DNA of 64,000 nucleotides from Mesostigma viride (taxonomy: Eukaryota > Streptophyta > Mesostigmatophyceae > Mesostigmatales > Mesostigmataceae): contig RPFO01001625.1 in assembly GCA_009746045.1 (NCBI GenBank), forward strand, positions 32,976 to 96,975. The letters run 5' to 3'. The notes beneath the pieces were generated by a model. The model was not told the DNA's origin and ran no database searches. It worked only from the letters and a program-made list of their open reading frames with translations. Positions 10,966 through 22,527 of the stretch are shown here, piece by piece. The translations under genes and the position numbers were made by a program. Numbering within the stretch: position 1 is the first letter of the stretch; the number at the start of each line of letters is the position of its first letter.

Positions 10966-13900
10966 ATGAGACGCGCAGTTTTTGCGGGGGTCCCGCTGGC
11001 GCGATGCATATCCCTGGTGGTAATCACGGCTTTTCTCTCCAGGTCCACGTCTGCTGTGAACCTTGGTAAGCCTGGCGCCTCGTGCATGTCCCTAATAGAA
11101 TCGTGCGGGAAATACCTGTGATTTTACGCGACTGTTCCACGCTAATATTAGGTAAGCGTGGATGTCATAGGTCTCACAACAATGTGGGGTAAATGTTACA
11201 CTGATTGTTGTGGTTGCTTCAGGGAGGGTAACGTACAGCACTTTCTTCGGAAGCCCCTTGGAGGATCGAGGTCAAGCTTCTCTCCTTTCCACCGATGGCG
11301 GCGTCTGGATGGCGGGGGTCGAGAATCAGGGCCTGGTGGATTTCAGTAGCAATGTCATCCGGAAGAGTGGCAACGTAATGCTTACTCGATGGACTTTGCA
11401 AGGTGAGGAAGGGCATACACCATTCTATATTAATATTCATACTTTGACGTGCATTCGCACGTAGCATATCAGCTTCTAGGCAACTTCCTGCCGGTTACTA
11501 TAGGGAATTTTGAAAGCATCTAACGATATTTAAGTGTGACATATCCGTCAAGTAACTCAACTTCTTAGTTGCCTGCACGCTATCATCTTAAACACTTGCA
11601 GAACAGGACCACGACGATTTACAGACATGGTATATTCGATGAGCTAGGGTGTCATTCGCGTTCTTTGAGCTATCTGGTAATAGATGACGCATTGCCGATA
11701 TTATAATGCGCACCAGGGCCGCATATTGGATTACCCGGCAGCAGAAGCCTGTCTTACATTGGTGATCGTATGTATTGGCAGCAGAAGCCTTTCTTGCATT
11801 GTTAGTGCTGTATTTTGGCGAGAGAAGCTTTTCTTGCATTGGTGCTTGGTTTGCTAGCCTCGCAGTGCTACATGATATCTGTGGACTGAACGTTGAGTTC
11901 CCAAGCGCTTGCCCTCCGTGGTCCCTGAAAGCAGCTGTGATTCTATGACCGCCGCATCAACTCATATATTCATTAGGCAAGCACGCTCCTGAGCCTCTCA
12001 AGTGCGACAATTTTTTTAAAGGTTCTAGTCTGACCTGTTTTGTCTGAAATATCCCCTTCACTCAATTTTAATAGCCCCTTCACTTGAAAAGTTTCCCCAT
12101 GCGCTTCCATTTTAGAATATTCTTTTATATACTTTGGGCGCCCCTTCCCCGGCTGATTCCCCTTCCGTCGCTGGTGCCCTTCCAATGGCTGCCCCCCTCC
12201 TCTCCCCCCTCCACCCCCCACCCCACCCCCGGCCCCAGGGACCCTGGACCAGGGTGTCTGGGTCCAGCAGCTGGGCGGCCTCTTCAGCGACGAGTCTCTC
12301 GCGCTCTGCCCCGCCGACTGCAGCGCCGTGTGGTCCACTGGCGTCACCTACTCCCAGAACTTTCCAAACTCCACCGTGGGCGGGCGCACCATCTTATATG
12401 GCGGCGCAGGCGACGCTTTCCTCGTCAAGGTCAGCCGCAGCGGCACCCTGGAGGCCTCCCAGTACCTGGGTGGGGATGGGCTGGATGAAGGCCGTGCGCT
12501 GGCTCCTGCCGAGAGCTCAGGCGTGTGGGTCGGGGGCTCGACTGCGTCGGATGATTTCCCGATCACGGGAAGTCCCAGCCAGGTCAACTACCAGGGGGGG
12601 TCATCAGACGCTTTTCTCACGCGGTATTCAGTGACAGGTGCGGCATCACAGGGGGGCTCGTCTTGTGCTTGTACGTGTGTTGTGGCTTGGTTGTGAGTCT
12701 TTTAGTTGGTATGTATGTTGTAGTTTTGTATTTGTTTTGTACCTAGGTGTTTGCCTTTGTTGATGGTGTTTGTCTTGCCCTTGGCTTTTCTCTCCCCTCT
12801 ATCCAGCCAGCGTCATCCCTATACCCAACTTCATCCTTCTCATTTATATCTAGTATTTGCATAGTCTTTTCATCACATCCGTTCCCTGCCACCGACCCAA
12901 AGTTTCACACATCATCTTGAAAGTTCCTTCCAACCCAAACTTTTTCCTCGTCTTGGTACCCCCCCTGACTGGGAATTTCCCCTGACTGGAATTTCCCCCG
13001 GGATGGATGCCCGCCCCCCCCCCCCCCCCCCCTCCCCCCCCCGCCCACCGTCCCCCTGCCCGGCAGGCCCCATGCTGGTGAGCGGTTTCGTGGGTGGGCG
13101 CGGCAATGACGCGATTAACGCACTGGTGGCGGATGGTAACGGCGGCGTGTGGTTCGCTGGGGAGTCGACGAGCGACAACTTCCCGACCGAGCCAAAGATC
13201 GGCGGCAACCTGCCCTTCCAGGTGCTGCTGGGTGGCGGCAAGGACGTCGTCATCGGGCGCGTGGACCGACTAGGTGCGAGGGTTAACGGATGGTTACTAG
13301 ATATTACTAGGTGGGGACCGGCTCGGTGCATGGGCTGGCTATCGCGAGGGGGTTGTGCAACTGACGCAGGCGTTCTATGCTACAGCTCGGTCATGGGCGC
13401 AGTCCTCAAGAAATTCTTTTGGCTATTTTGCCAACCCCACATCTGCCTCGCTATCATATCCTAATTCACACGCAACACCACCGTGCGTGTTCCGCTACAT
13501 CTCCTTCACGAGCGTGCTCTTGTAGGTATGTTCGGAATACCTGCAAAACCTTTCTCTGCCTCACCCCCCCACCTTCCATGCCCGCGCTCATGCAAGGGAC
13601 TTAGCAACTCAACACCACCACAGGTGTGCACCAGTGACAGCAACTTTGTGCGCACGGGCCTGTTACCGTGTTTGGCATAACTTCCCAACTTCCTGGCTCG
13701 CTTGTCTCGCTTGTATCACGCACTGCCGCAGGCGTGCTCTGCTAAAGCAGTACAGCTCCTCGCTTGTGAGCGCGGGCATGTTCCTCGTCTTTGCTTGCAG
13801 TACCAAACCAACCACCCTTACGACTACGTGATCGTTATATTTTTATCATCGTTTGTATGAAAAAATATATAAATCATAAATAAATCATCGCAGGTGTACT

Positions 13901-16900
13901 CCGGTACAGTTCGTTCATGGGCGCGGGGGGCGACGAGACGGCGCATGGGATGGCCCGCGCGGCCGACGGCGGCCTCTGGATGGTGGGCGAGACGGATAGC
14001 GTGGGCCTGCCCATCACCGTGTCCACCGCGTACCAACGGCTGAACGGAGGCGGTGTCGACGCGTTTGTTGCCAAGTGGTCCAGCACAGGTGGGCGCGCGT
14101 GCTTGGTTGTTGGTTTTCGTGGTCCAGCACAGTGGGGCGCGCCTGCTGGGTTGTTGATTATTGTGGTCCATCACAGGTGGGCGCGCCTGCTTGGTTGTTG
14201 GTTTACGTGGTCCAGCACAGTGGGGCGCGCGTGCTGGGTTGTTGGTTTTCGTGGTCCAGCACAGTGGGGCGCGCGTGCTGGGTTGTTGGTTTTCGTGGTC
14301 CAGCACAGGTGGGTGTGCGTGCTTGGTTGTTGGTGACCGTGGCCCAGCACAGGTGGGCGCGCATGCTGGAACGCTTGCCAGATTCATGTGCGCTTATCAC
14401 AGTCTTGTCGTTTGTAGATCATGTGTCTCTAGCATGCCCAAAATTGCATACCAGCAGGCAAAGACAAAAAAGCATCATGCCTCCATTTGCTTGTTAGCAA
14501 TAGAGGGGCGGGGACTTCTTGTGGGCTGCTGCTGTTATAACTGTTGGAGATGGGATGGCGTAAGCGTTTTAAGCGTTAAAAAAGTGTGTTGGGCACCTGT
14601 GGCATTACCATGGCTTGACCGCCTTGACATCCCTTAAACTGGCTCCCGCCCCTCGACTACCTCTGACATTACTCCCGGTGTTGCGAACGCTTTCCCCCGG
14701 CACTGCCACCCGGCAGGCGAGCTCAAGTACCTGAGCTACCTGGGCGGTGCCGGTACGGACGTGGCATTGGCAGTAGAAGCCACCGAGGACGGCGGCTGCT
14801 GGATCGTGGGCTACACTGACAACACCAATGGATTCCCGACTCGTGGCAAGCCGCCAATCGGCCGGCTAGACCCGCCGGTCACATCCCTCCAGGGTGGCGA
14901 GGACGCCTTCATCATCCGGTTAAACACGCAAGGTGAGCGAGCATGGTGTTGTATGTTTTCTAAGGTCGGAGGGTTGTATGATGTGCTAAGCTTTATCTAG
15001 TCCTTCATTGTCTTGTGGTGGAATGGAAGGTGGGAATGTTTGAGGTGCTTGAGGCCAGACCAAGCAAGGGGAATCGAGAAAGCGCGTGCAGGACAGGTCA
15101 GGTACTTACATCCGTTGTTGGTGGCTATGGGAACGCTTGCATGAGGCACAAGCCATTCCCAAGATTAGAAAGTTATATCGTGTAAAGATGTATTCAGTAT
15201 GTTTATGCTTTCCCTTGTTGTGCTTACGTATGCTCATGCCACTGGCACTGCTGCTACTGCCGCCACCGATGCGGCTCATCCTCAGCCTTTCTTTCTAAGG
15301 TTGTTCGGTCTCTCCATGCCTGTGGCCACTCCTTGCCTGCCATCCTGTCCTGGTGCTGTTGCACAGGGCAACCCGGTCCCGCTGAAGGGATACCATTCCG
15401 CTTCACTATGAAAGACGGTGCTGGCCCCTTATGACACGCTGTTCTTGCGCCCGCTGGCCTGACTCGCTGCCTTCCCTGACACGCCATCTCCTTGTCCATG
15501 CCCGCACCCTGCCTGTCCTAGTCCAACTTTGTCACCTGTACGTTGTATGTCGTCCTGCCGTTCCTGCCCTCGCCTTGCTTTACATGCCACTTAGCCGTGC
15601 GGTGATGAGTCATCATCCCCCCCCCCCTTGTACTCGATGGCCTCGCAAGGCAGCCCCTTTGCTGAAGGGGGGTTAGATTGCGAAAATGGCGCCACTCCTC
15701 ATGTTCCCCTCCACCAGTGGCCCCACTGTATCATGCCTTATCTCTGGCCAACCGTGCCTGTCCGACCTTCCCTTCGCCCCGCCACCTCTTTCCCCACCTT
15801 CCCGTGCCTCGCTTCTCTCCCTCCCCTCCCCCCCCCTTCTCCCCCTGTCTCCTCTCCCCCCACCTCCGCTCCCCGCTCCTCCTCCCCTCCCACCTCCTTG
15901 CTTCTCACCTTTTCTCCCCACACCAACTCTTGCCTGACTTCCTCTCCACCCCCCAAACATACGCCGCCGCGCTCGCCCCCCTCGCCCCCTTCTCATCCAC
16001 TGCAGGTGGCGTCCAGTACAGCAGCCTGTTTGGCGGTGCCAAGAACGACCGGGCGCTCTCCGTCTCGGCCGCATCGCCCACCGCCGCGTGGGTGGTCGGC
16101 TGGACCGAGGGCAGCTGGGCGTACCCAACCATTGGGGGCTACCAGTCGCAGTACGGGGGAGGGGACAAGGACGCCTTCATCGTCAAGATCGACGAAATGA
16201 GTGAGTGTGGGGTAGGGGGGCCTTATATCGACGAAATTAGTGAGAGGGGGGAGGGGGGGGTCTTCCGACGAAACGAGTGTGGGGGGGTGCCTTCTATCGA
16301 CGAAATGGCTGAGTGGGGAAGTGCCCTACAATATCGGCAATCTGCGTGAATCGGTTTTAAGTGAGGGGTGGCGTGACCGACGCCGGTTACCATGGGTCAG
16401 GTATTGGATGCTGTCGGTGCTGTCATGTATTTTTGTCAAAGTTTGCTGTGTTCTATTGGCTGGCATATGGGCTGGTAGAGCGCTAGTGTATGCGTTTTTG
16501 TGCGAGGGTGAGCGAGGTGGGGGTGGCAGAGCCCTTTTCCTCCCTTCTCCCACCGCCCCACCCCCATGCATGTTGGCCTCCCCCCCACTTCCCCCCCCCA
16601 TTTGCTCACCATTGTCCCCTTGATACTCCAGAGCTCCTTATTCAACCGAGCTGTCTTCCCTTCCCCTTGACTCCCCTTCTTCTCCGTCCTCCCCCCAGGC
16701 GGCTCCGCCCTCACCCGCGTGGCCGTCACCCCCTCCACCGGGATCGCCCGCGCAGGCGCCGTCCTCACCCTCTCCCTGCGCACGCTGGGGGACGAGTCCC
16801 TTCTGACCGCCGCCCCCGGCTGCACCATCAACGGGCGCGACGTGACCGCCTCCTTTGACGACCTGGGGACCGGCGAGTACACCTTTCGGTACACGGTCGG

Positions 16901-18621
16901 CGCGGCCGATCCCCCCTGGCGTACGGGGAGCTTGCCGCTCTTCCTCCGGCTGACCGACTTCATCGGCCGCAACCTGACGGCCACGGCAACCACCGACGGG
17001 AACACCCTGACAGGGGCCCCCGCGGGGAGCCCCCCTCGGCTGGTGACCCCCCCCCGGGTGGAACCGAACGAGGGGCCGGTCAGGGCGGGCGAGACAGTCC
17101 GCGTGATCGTCTCGGCAGAGCTTGGGGAGACAGGGCTTCTCCCCGGGTCTGTCGTTGAGGTTGCTGGTGTGGACGTCACCAGTACGTTCACGGCACTCCC
17201 TGATGGGAGCTATGCGTTTGAGCGGGTGGTGCCCCCCGGGTCGTCCCCATTATACTACACCACAGGCAATCTCCCGATGAACATCTTCCTCCGCGACGTC
17301 GCCGGGAACGAGGTTTCGGTGTCGGTGGCCAGCGTGGCCCCTGTACGCACGAAGCGTGACACCAAGTATCTGTGGGGCATCGTCCCCGTGCTCATCGTGG
17401 TCTTCCTCGTGCTGGTCACGGTACTCGTGTACCTAGTGGTGCTGGACAAGGACCAGAAGAAGCGCGTCAAGGGAATGCTGGGGATGGGGGCGACGCAACT
17501 TGCAGTTCCGCCCCGGCGGCAGCCGATGACGCCCCGAGAGAAGCTGCGGGCGTTCACCCCCAGGAGTTCCCTGCGGGCATATACCCCGCGGGTTGACGTG
17601 CGCCAGCTCACCCCTCGCGCGATAATGTCGGTGCTCACGCCCAAAGGGACCCTGGCTGACAGCTACCAGCACTTTGACAACGTGTTCGACATGCACGTGC
17701 CGGACGTGAGTGCCAAGTGTGGCCATGCTGCATTTGCGGGCCTCGGTTAGCAGTGCCTCTGTTGAGGGGATGGGCTTTCGATAATGCTGGATCCCTTGAT
17801 TGGTTACTGATGCTGTCGTCATAGTAGCCAGCTTGGTCTTTATTATCGTATGTTGTGTTCCCTTTATGGCTCCTTGGTGCCGCCTGCCGGTTGACTTTGC
17901 CGCGATCATGGCCATGTTGTCTCTTGCATGTATGCCTCCTGGTCACATAGTCTCCTTATATCAATATCCATGTAATATCTCTGGACGTGTTTGCCTGTCT
18001 TCGTGAATGAATTGCTTACCCTGTGTATGCATGTGGCCGCCTGCCCTTCTTGTGGGCATGCTTGTGTAGAGCTTTGTCTGGTGTTCCCGTTAGGCCACGG
18101 TGATGTGTTGTCTGAGCACTGCTGGTCCTTTTGGTCTCCGATGCAGTTTTTTAGTACGTGACTCCAGTCTTGCATGGCATGCTCCAGCTCCACTCTACAC
18201 ATGTACTGTACACCCAGCACCCGGAACCAAATGCTTCTTGTGGAAGCTTTTTTTGCCACGTTTGTCTGCTGCTTGACAGCGCTCTTGCCTTTGGCACCTC
18301 TTGCATGGGGCACACGCTCTGGCCCTGCCCTACATGCATGTAACGGTTGTCTCGTTGGCATACTGTGCACAGGGGGCACAGAGCCAAAAGCCATTGGCGT
18401 CCAACCGAGGGAGCGGCGGCGCAGGACCCGGGCGCAGCCAAGGCCGGTCCCCGCGCTCCATCATCTCGAGCGCGCCCACGAGCCCCCTCTCTGGGGGGCC
18501 GATGACTCCCCGCACCAAGAGCCGCCTCTCGGTGGAAACACGCACCCTGTCCAAGGACGCGCCACTGCCCAAGAAAGGGCGCAAGAAAAGCGAGACACAG
18601 ATCGATGTCCTTGACGTCTAG
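10966..18621 (+). CDS. SBBP-propeller/Ig-like type I membrane protein, 9 exons
   Basis: Exons: 10966-11065, 11223-11402, 12239-12637, 13067-13273, 13894-14088, 14717-14932, 16006-16200, 16699-17705, 18373-18621; 915 residues. Exon 1 encodes a signal peptide (RCISLVVITAFLS). Exons 2-7 encode seven SBBP-type blades, each with a pattern like GG.G.D.a.al...GGvW.vGeT....FP followed by GG.DAF..k.s. Exon 3 holds two blades and the other exons one each, which fits a closed seven-bladed propeller. Exon 8 begins with two related Ig-like modules (about 498-710), then a membrane span (about 721-747, GIVPVLIVVFLVLVTVLVYL) and a basic stop-transfer KDQKKR. The cytosolic tail (about 748-915) has five nine-residue units of hydrophobic-TPR/K type, then a Ser/Pro/basic exon 9. 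Introns 1-7 are all phase 1. Function is unknown; a surface receptor or adhesion role is an inference from architecture. Confidence 0.8.
11724..11850. repeat. Three imperfect ~55-bp units in intron 2
   Basis: Three successive units each carry a variant of GGCAGCAGAAGCCT followed by TCTTGCATTG. They lie inside intron 2 of the SBBP gene; no coding role is visible. Confidence 0.6.
13366..13398 (+). pseudogene. Relic of a duplicated SBBP exon start
   Basis: After a CAG acceptor-like site, the sequence translates as a block like GVLCYSSVMGA. The true exon 5 (13894) opens with GVLRYSSFMGAGGDETAHG after its own CAG. Similarity stops after about 33 bases and the frame then closes. It looks like a decayed copy of an exon start inside intron 4. 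A weaker second candidate lies near 13736-13790. Confidence 0.5.
14074..14370 (+). repeat. ~44-bp minisatellite spanning an exon-intron border
   Basis: About seven units of a GC-rich ~44-bp repeat. The first overlaps the last bases of SBBP exon 5 (GTGGTCCAGCACAG) and its splice donor at 14089. Later units repeat the same border: some keep CAG followed by GT, others have CAGTGGGG and lose the donor. Confidence 0.85.
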
Positions 18622-20121
18622 ATGAAGGTCCCTGTCAATGGCTAATATTCCGCGTGGGTCAACCTCGATGGTTGTGACTCTCCATGTCTCATAGCTTGGG
18701 TTCTAGATGGCGTGAACATTGTGCAGAGTCCTGCATTTCGTAGCGTGGACATTCGTGGGCAGGGCCCCCGTGATAGTGCGGGGGCACCCAAGGGTTCAGT
18801 AAAGGAGGCATGTGCACATCCTTGGGTTGCTGCGTTTGGTGCAAACCGATATCAGTGCGGCCAGCACACGAGATACATGGCCATAGGTTGCGCTTGTCTG
18901 CACGTTGGCATTATGCGGGTAAGTCTACCGCTCACCACGCTCCGTATAAAGCATTGTCACCGACAATGGCGCATGCACATCCGTTAGTGAGGCTGATACT
19001 TTTGTGCCTGTTTCCCTCTGTATTCCCTGTTGGTCTGAGAGGCTCGCTTATTGAAGCCCGTTACTAGCGGTGTCTACATGTGTGGAAGAATCCTCTTGAG
19101 GCATTCAATTCCGAAAATTGCCATGAATTCGTCTTGCTGAGACCAATTTAATCGTAACAAGTAAGCACTTGTGTGTCATGCACGTAGGCATGCCACGGAG
19201 TACTCTGCTAATCTCATTATAAAAGTTTTTACACAAAAGTTTAACCAAACCAACCAAACAGACAAATATCGTCTGCATCATGCCCCAACCATTTAGTCAC
19301 TAGATGGGAATATGATTATCCCGATTTCTGGCCTGCGCTGGTTGTTTCCTTGATATAATCCTCGATGATGACCCGAGCTGTCCTCTGCGTCAACTGTGAT
19401 GGCATGCAGACGAGGAGGTAGTATAGTGACTAGCTAGCTATTCTCAGCGGCAATGACCTCCACCCGCGGGCTTTTACATTGGCAGCTAGTTTGTAATGGA
19501 CCGCGGGGATTGCAAGTGCATGGGGATCGATCGAGAAAACAGGAGCAGACAGCGCCCCTAGCTCAGGCCGGAATCAAACCCTCAGGAATCAAGGTGCTTA
19601 TCGCAAATGGCAGCCCATTTCTCCTTGTCAATCGTATCAATGGCCGCAGCTATCACATGTGCAATATCGAGAAAGATGCCCATGCCGTCGCAAATCTGGT
19701 TCAGATGCAAAGCACAACAGCTGGAAAAAGCAGTCAATTCAGTCCGCTGCTGATCCACCCGTTAACGTACCCACTCGCCATCGTTCCGGCTGGCACCTGA
19801 CTGGCCCCCCCGGCCGGCCGGTGCAGGACCGCCGCATCACCGGCCCTCTCCATCGGGCCAGTCTGACCCCAAGCGCGCAAAAAGCCGGCTCCTGGACTGG
19901 GCAGCGGCTTTGACTGATGTCACCCATTTCCACCCCGCGCCAGCGACACATTTTGCCTCAATTCGAGGAATGGTCTCCGCTGTTGCTGCATGGACAACTG
20001 TGCCGAGGACTGACATCACGCGTACACACTTGGCTCAAGTAAACGCAATATCGCCCTGCCCAGCCACCTCGCACGATGTCCACATGTGTACAAGTAGACA
20101 ACAAGGACGAGTGGCCGCTGC

Positions 20122-21080
20122 ATGAGCTCCTGGCCACGATCGAGTCAGTGGCCTCGAGTATTTATCAGCGCCTGGCTGCTCATCTTCTGCATGCTACTTC
20201 CGCAACAACGAAGGCTTAACTTCTGCATGCCTCCCATTTCTGCAAGCATTTCGGTAAGCATTTATTCGTGCCCCGCTCATGCATGCCAAGCACGACCTCC
20301 GCCCACGAGCACATGGCCTGGGCGCTGGCAGACAAGCTCGCCCGGCCGGCGCAGCTGGACGAAATCTCCACATTTGATGCTCAGCGCGGTGGAGGCCAAG
20401 GTCTCAAATGTCGAGGCCAAGATCGCCAGCAAGTTGCAGCCCGGCCTATTTACCGCTCAGCAGGAAACAGCAGCCGTACATGCTGGGGCCTCCGAGAGTG
20501 CTCACCCAGTCCACCGTTGCTCGCCTGCAACAGCGGAAGAGCAAGAAAGTGCATGCAGGACCTCAAGGAGCTCGCTGCTGCGGCTAAGCAGACTGTGCAC
20601 ATGCCAAGCGCAGATTGATCGGGCCGTCTGGCCGTGGCCTTACAGGTGCCTGAGATTGCTGTACATGTGCACACAGACGGCCACCATCGCCGTCCAGCCC
20701 GCTCTTGAGTCCCAAGCGGCTTCGATCAGCCATTGACGCCATCACCACCAAGGCGCTCCAGGATCGACTGATGGACGCCCAGCAAAAGGAGATGTCAAGC
20801 GTGCATGAGCGCGCGAGCGGCGCAGCTGGACATCGTGTGATTCTGAGTCGCTTGCCCACCATGGACCTTGGTTGGGGAGGATGCCGAGTCTCTTGACGCT
20901 AAGCTGGCGGGCATGCACGCGCTCCGTACCCGGTGCCATGGGGCTCTAGAGCTCACCCCCCGTGTGGGGAGCAAAGGCGACATCGCACTGCACGAGCCGG
21001 TTTACCGGCCGGCGGGCCACTCGCGGGACAAGACATTTCCCCTGCCAGTGCTGCTCATCTTTGCCTCCCAATTAAAATGA
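20122..21080 (+). pseudogene. Broken coiled-coil-like coding region
   Basis: Adjacent frames hold fragments rich in Ala, Glu, Lys and Gln, such as VEAKVSNVEAKIASKLQ, LQDRLMDAQQKEMSSVHERA and AESLDAKLAGMHALR. No single frame stays open. It could be a decayed transposon ORF1, a host pseudogene, or exons of an unrecognised gene. I do not recognise the family. Confidence 0.3.
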
Positions 21081-22035
21081 GTAGGGGTGCGCGCTTCCTT
21101 CGGCAGCGCAAGACTCTGCACTCCACCCCATGCATGCATGGCCGTCAACTGGATCGATGACGACCTGACTCCCGGGCAGCACCATGCAGCGTTGTCGTAC
21201 GTGCAGTGGCCGCCGGCCACCTTCCTTCGCCACAAGCAACCGCCCTGGATAGAAGCCAAAAGTCCCCTGCATGGCACTTGGCAGGGTGGGAAATATCGAC
21301 CTGGACATCAACAGTGGTTCAAGCTATGGGTTCCATGCACCGACCGGCTCTGACACGTGACAGGATCCTCGATGTCTGTTTAGGTTAGTATAAGCGCTCA
21401 CTGAGATAGGGCTGTGTGACGTTACATGACAGGATATGGCCTACAGCCAAGTTCGACGTATGGCCGGCGCCTAGCCACCCCCATGCATGTGGCCTTGATA
21501 TAGCACCGTGTACACATGGCTCCCGGCACACTAGCTCGGTACCGGCTACCTTCAGTCGTTCATGGCCGCCCATATATATGCTCTCGCCGGCCGGTCTACC
21601 CCATGACAGTCTCCCTAGTTTCATGGTGCTAGTAGACAATGCATCCGCCATGGCTACCCACATATATATATTAAAAATATAATTACTTACAGCAGAGTGA
21701 AATCACTCAAACCAAAGCAAACGCCCAGCTATAAACCTATATACAGAGCCATGTCAAAGCTCTATACTACGATAAGACCAATGGAAACGCCTAACGGGAG
21801 GAACCTAATAGCCCACATATATATGCACATTTCAGCATTAGTGCACCCACAGTTATGGGCACCAGACTCTCCTCGTGCATGAATAGTTTTATTGCATGCA
21901 GATGTGGCTTGCGGGCCTTGCCTCGATCCGGGCATGAGGGATCGAAGACGGGCCGGTGTCTCTGCCCCCTTCCCAGCTCGTGCAACCTACAGGGATGAAA
22001 AGCTTTTAATGAGCTGTGTTTTATTGCATATGTGC

Positions 22036-22078
22036 TCCAGGACTCCCCAGCGGCCCGAGCGTGTGTTTAATTAATTAT
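22036..22078 (+). mobile_element. Diverged LINE 3' tail
   Basis: CTCCAGGACTCCCCAGCGG followed by an AATTAATTA tract resembles the terminal hairpin and tail seen at 2021-2060 and 2785-2880. The hairpin is degraded. No target-site duplication could be read. Confidence 0.5.
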
Positions 22079-22527
22079 TCCGTGGCATGCCTATATGTGC
22101 ATGACACGCAAGTACTTACTGATACTAGTAAATAGAAGAAAGTGTACTTCCACGAAAACATTTCCTTCCACATCAAAATATTGCATAACAGCCCACAGAA
22201 GTGACAGAATAAACAATTGCTTTGCATAACTGTCCCTAATATTTGCCATCACCCCCCACATGTCCCCGCTTACATCGAAAGTCTGCACATGACCTGTGTG
22301 CTCGCGACCGTCGGGTCAACAAAACAATGGAATAGTACTCATTGTGCTCAACCGACTACCAGTGCAATCCTGTGTGGGCAAAGCGCTAGCTGGAGAATAT
22401 GAAAGGTTGTTTCATTCAACAGTTAGCGACAACCCTTAACAACAACCATGCTGCCCTGAAAGACTCCACCGCAAGCTCGGTCATGTGCACCGGGAAGGCC
22501 CTGCCAAAAATCGAATCCCCTCCATGG

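Larger units (their letters stand above)
18622..22527. other. Spacer with decayed repeats, no confirmed gene
   Basis: A reversed R-start motif (GCGCTGGTTGTTTCCTTGAT) lies at about 19336-19355. A possible remnant of the S repeat lies near 19490-19600 (GGCCGGAATCAAACC). A broken coding-like block lies at 20122-21080 and a LINE tail near 22036-22078. The rest holds only short open frames. Telling coding from non-coding here would need transcripts. Confidence 0.45.

Noticed and set aside
12084-12634. Alternative frames over SBBP exon 3
   Set aside because: They lack the GGxGxDE...GVWVGG blade pattern seen in the chosen frame.
13366-13398. A real alternative SBBP exon
   Set aside because: Similarity ends after ~33 bp, no blade motif follows and no suitable donor keeps frame.
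15628-16200. 190- and 223-codon frames in other registers
   Set aside because: Pyrimidine-rich intron read through into SBBP exon 7; only the phase-1 exon at 16006-16200 carries blade motifs.
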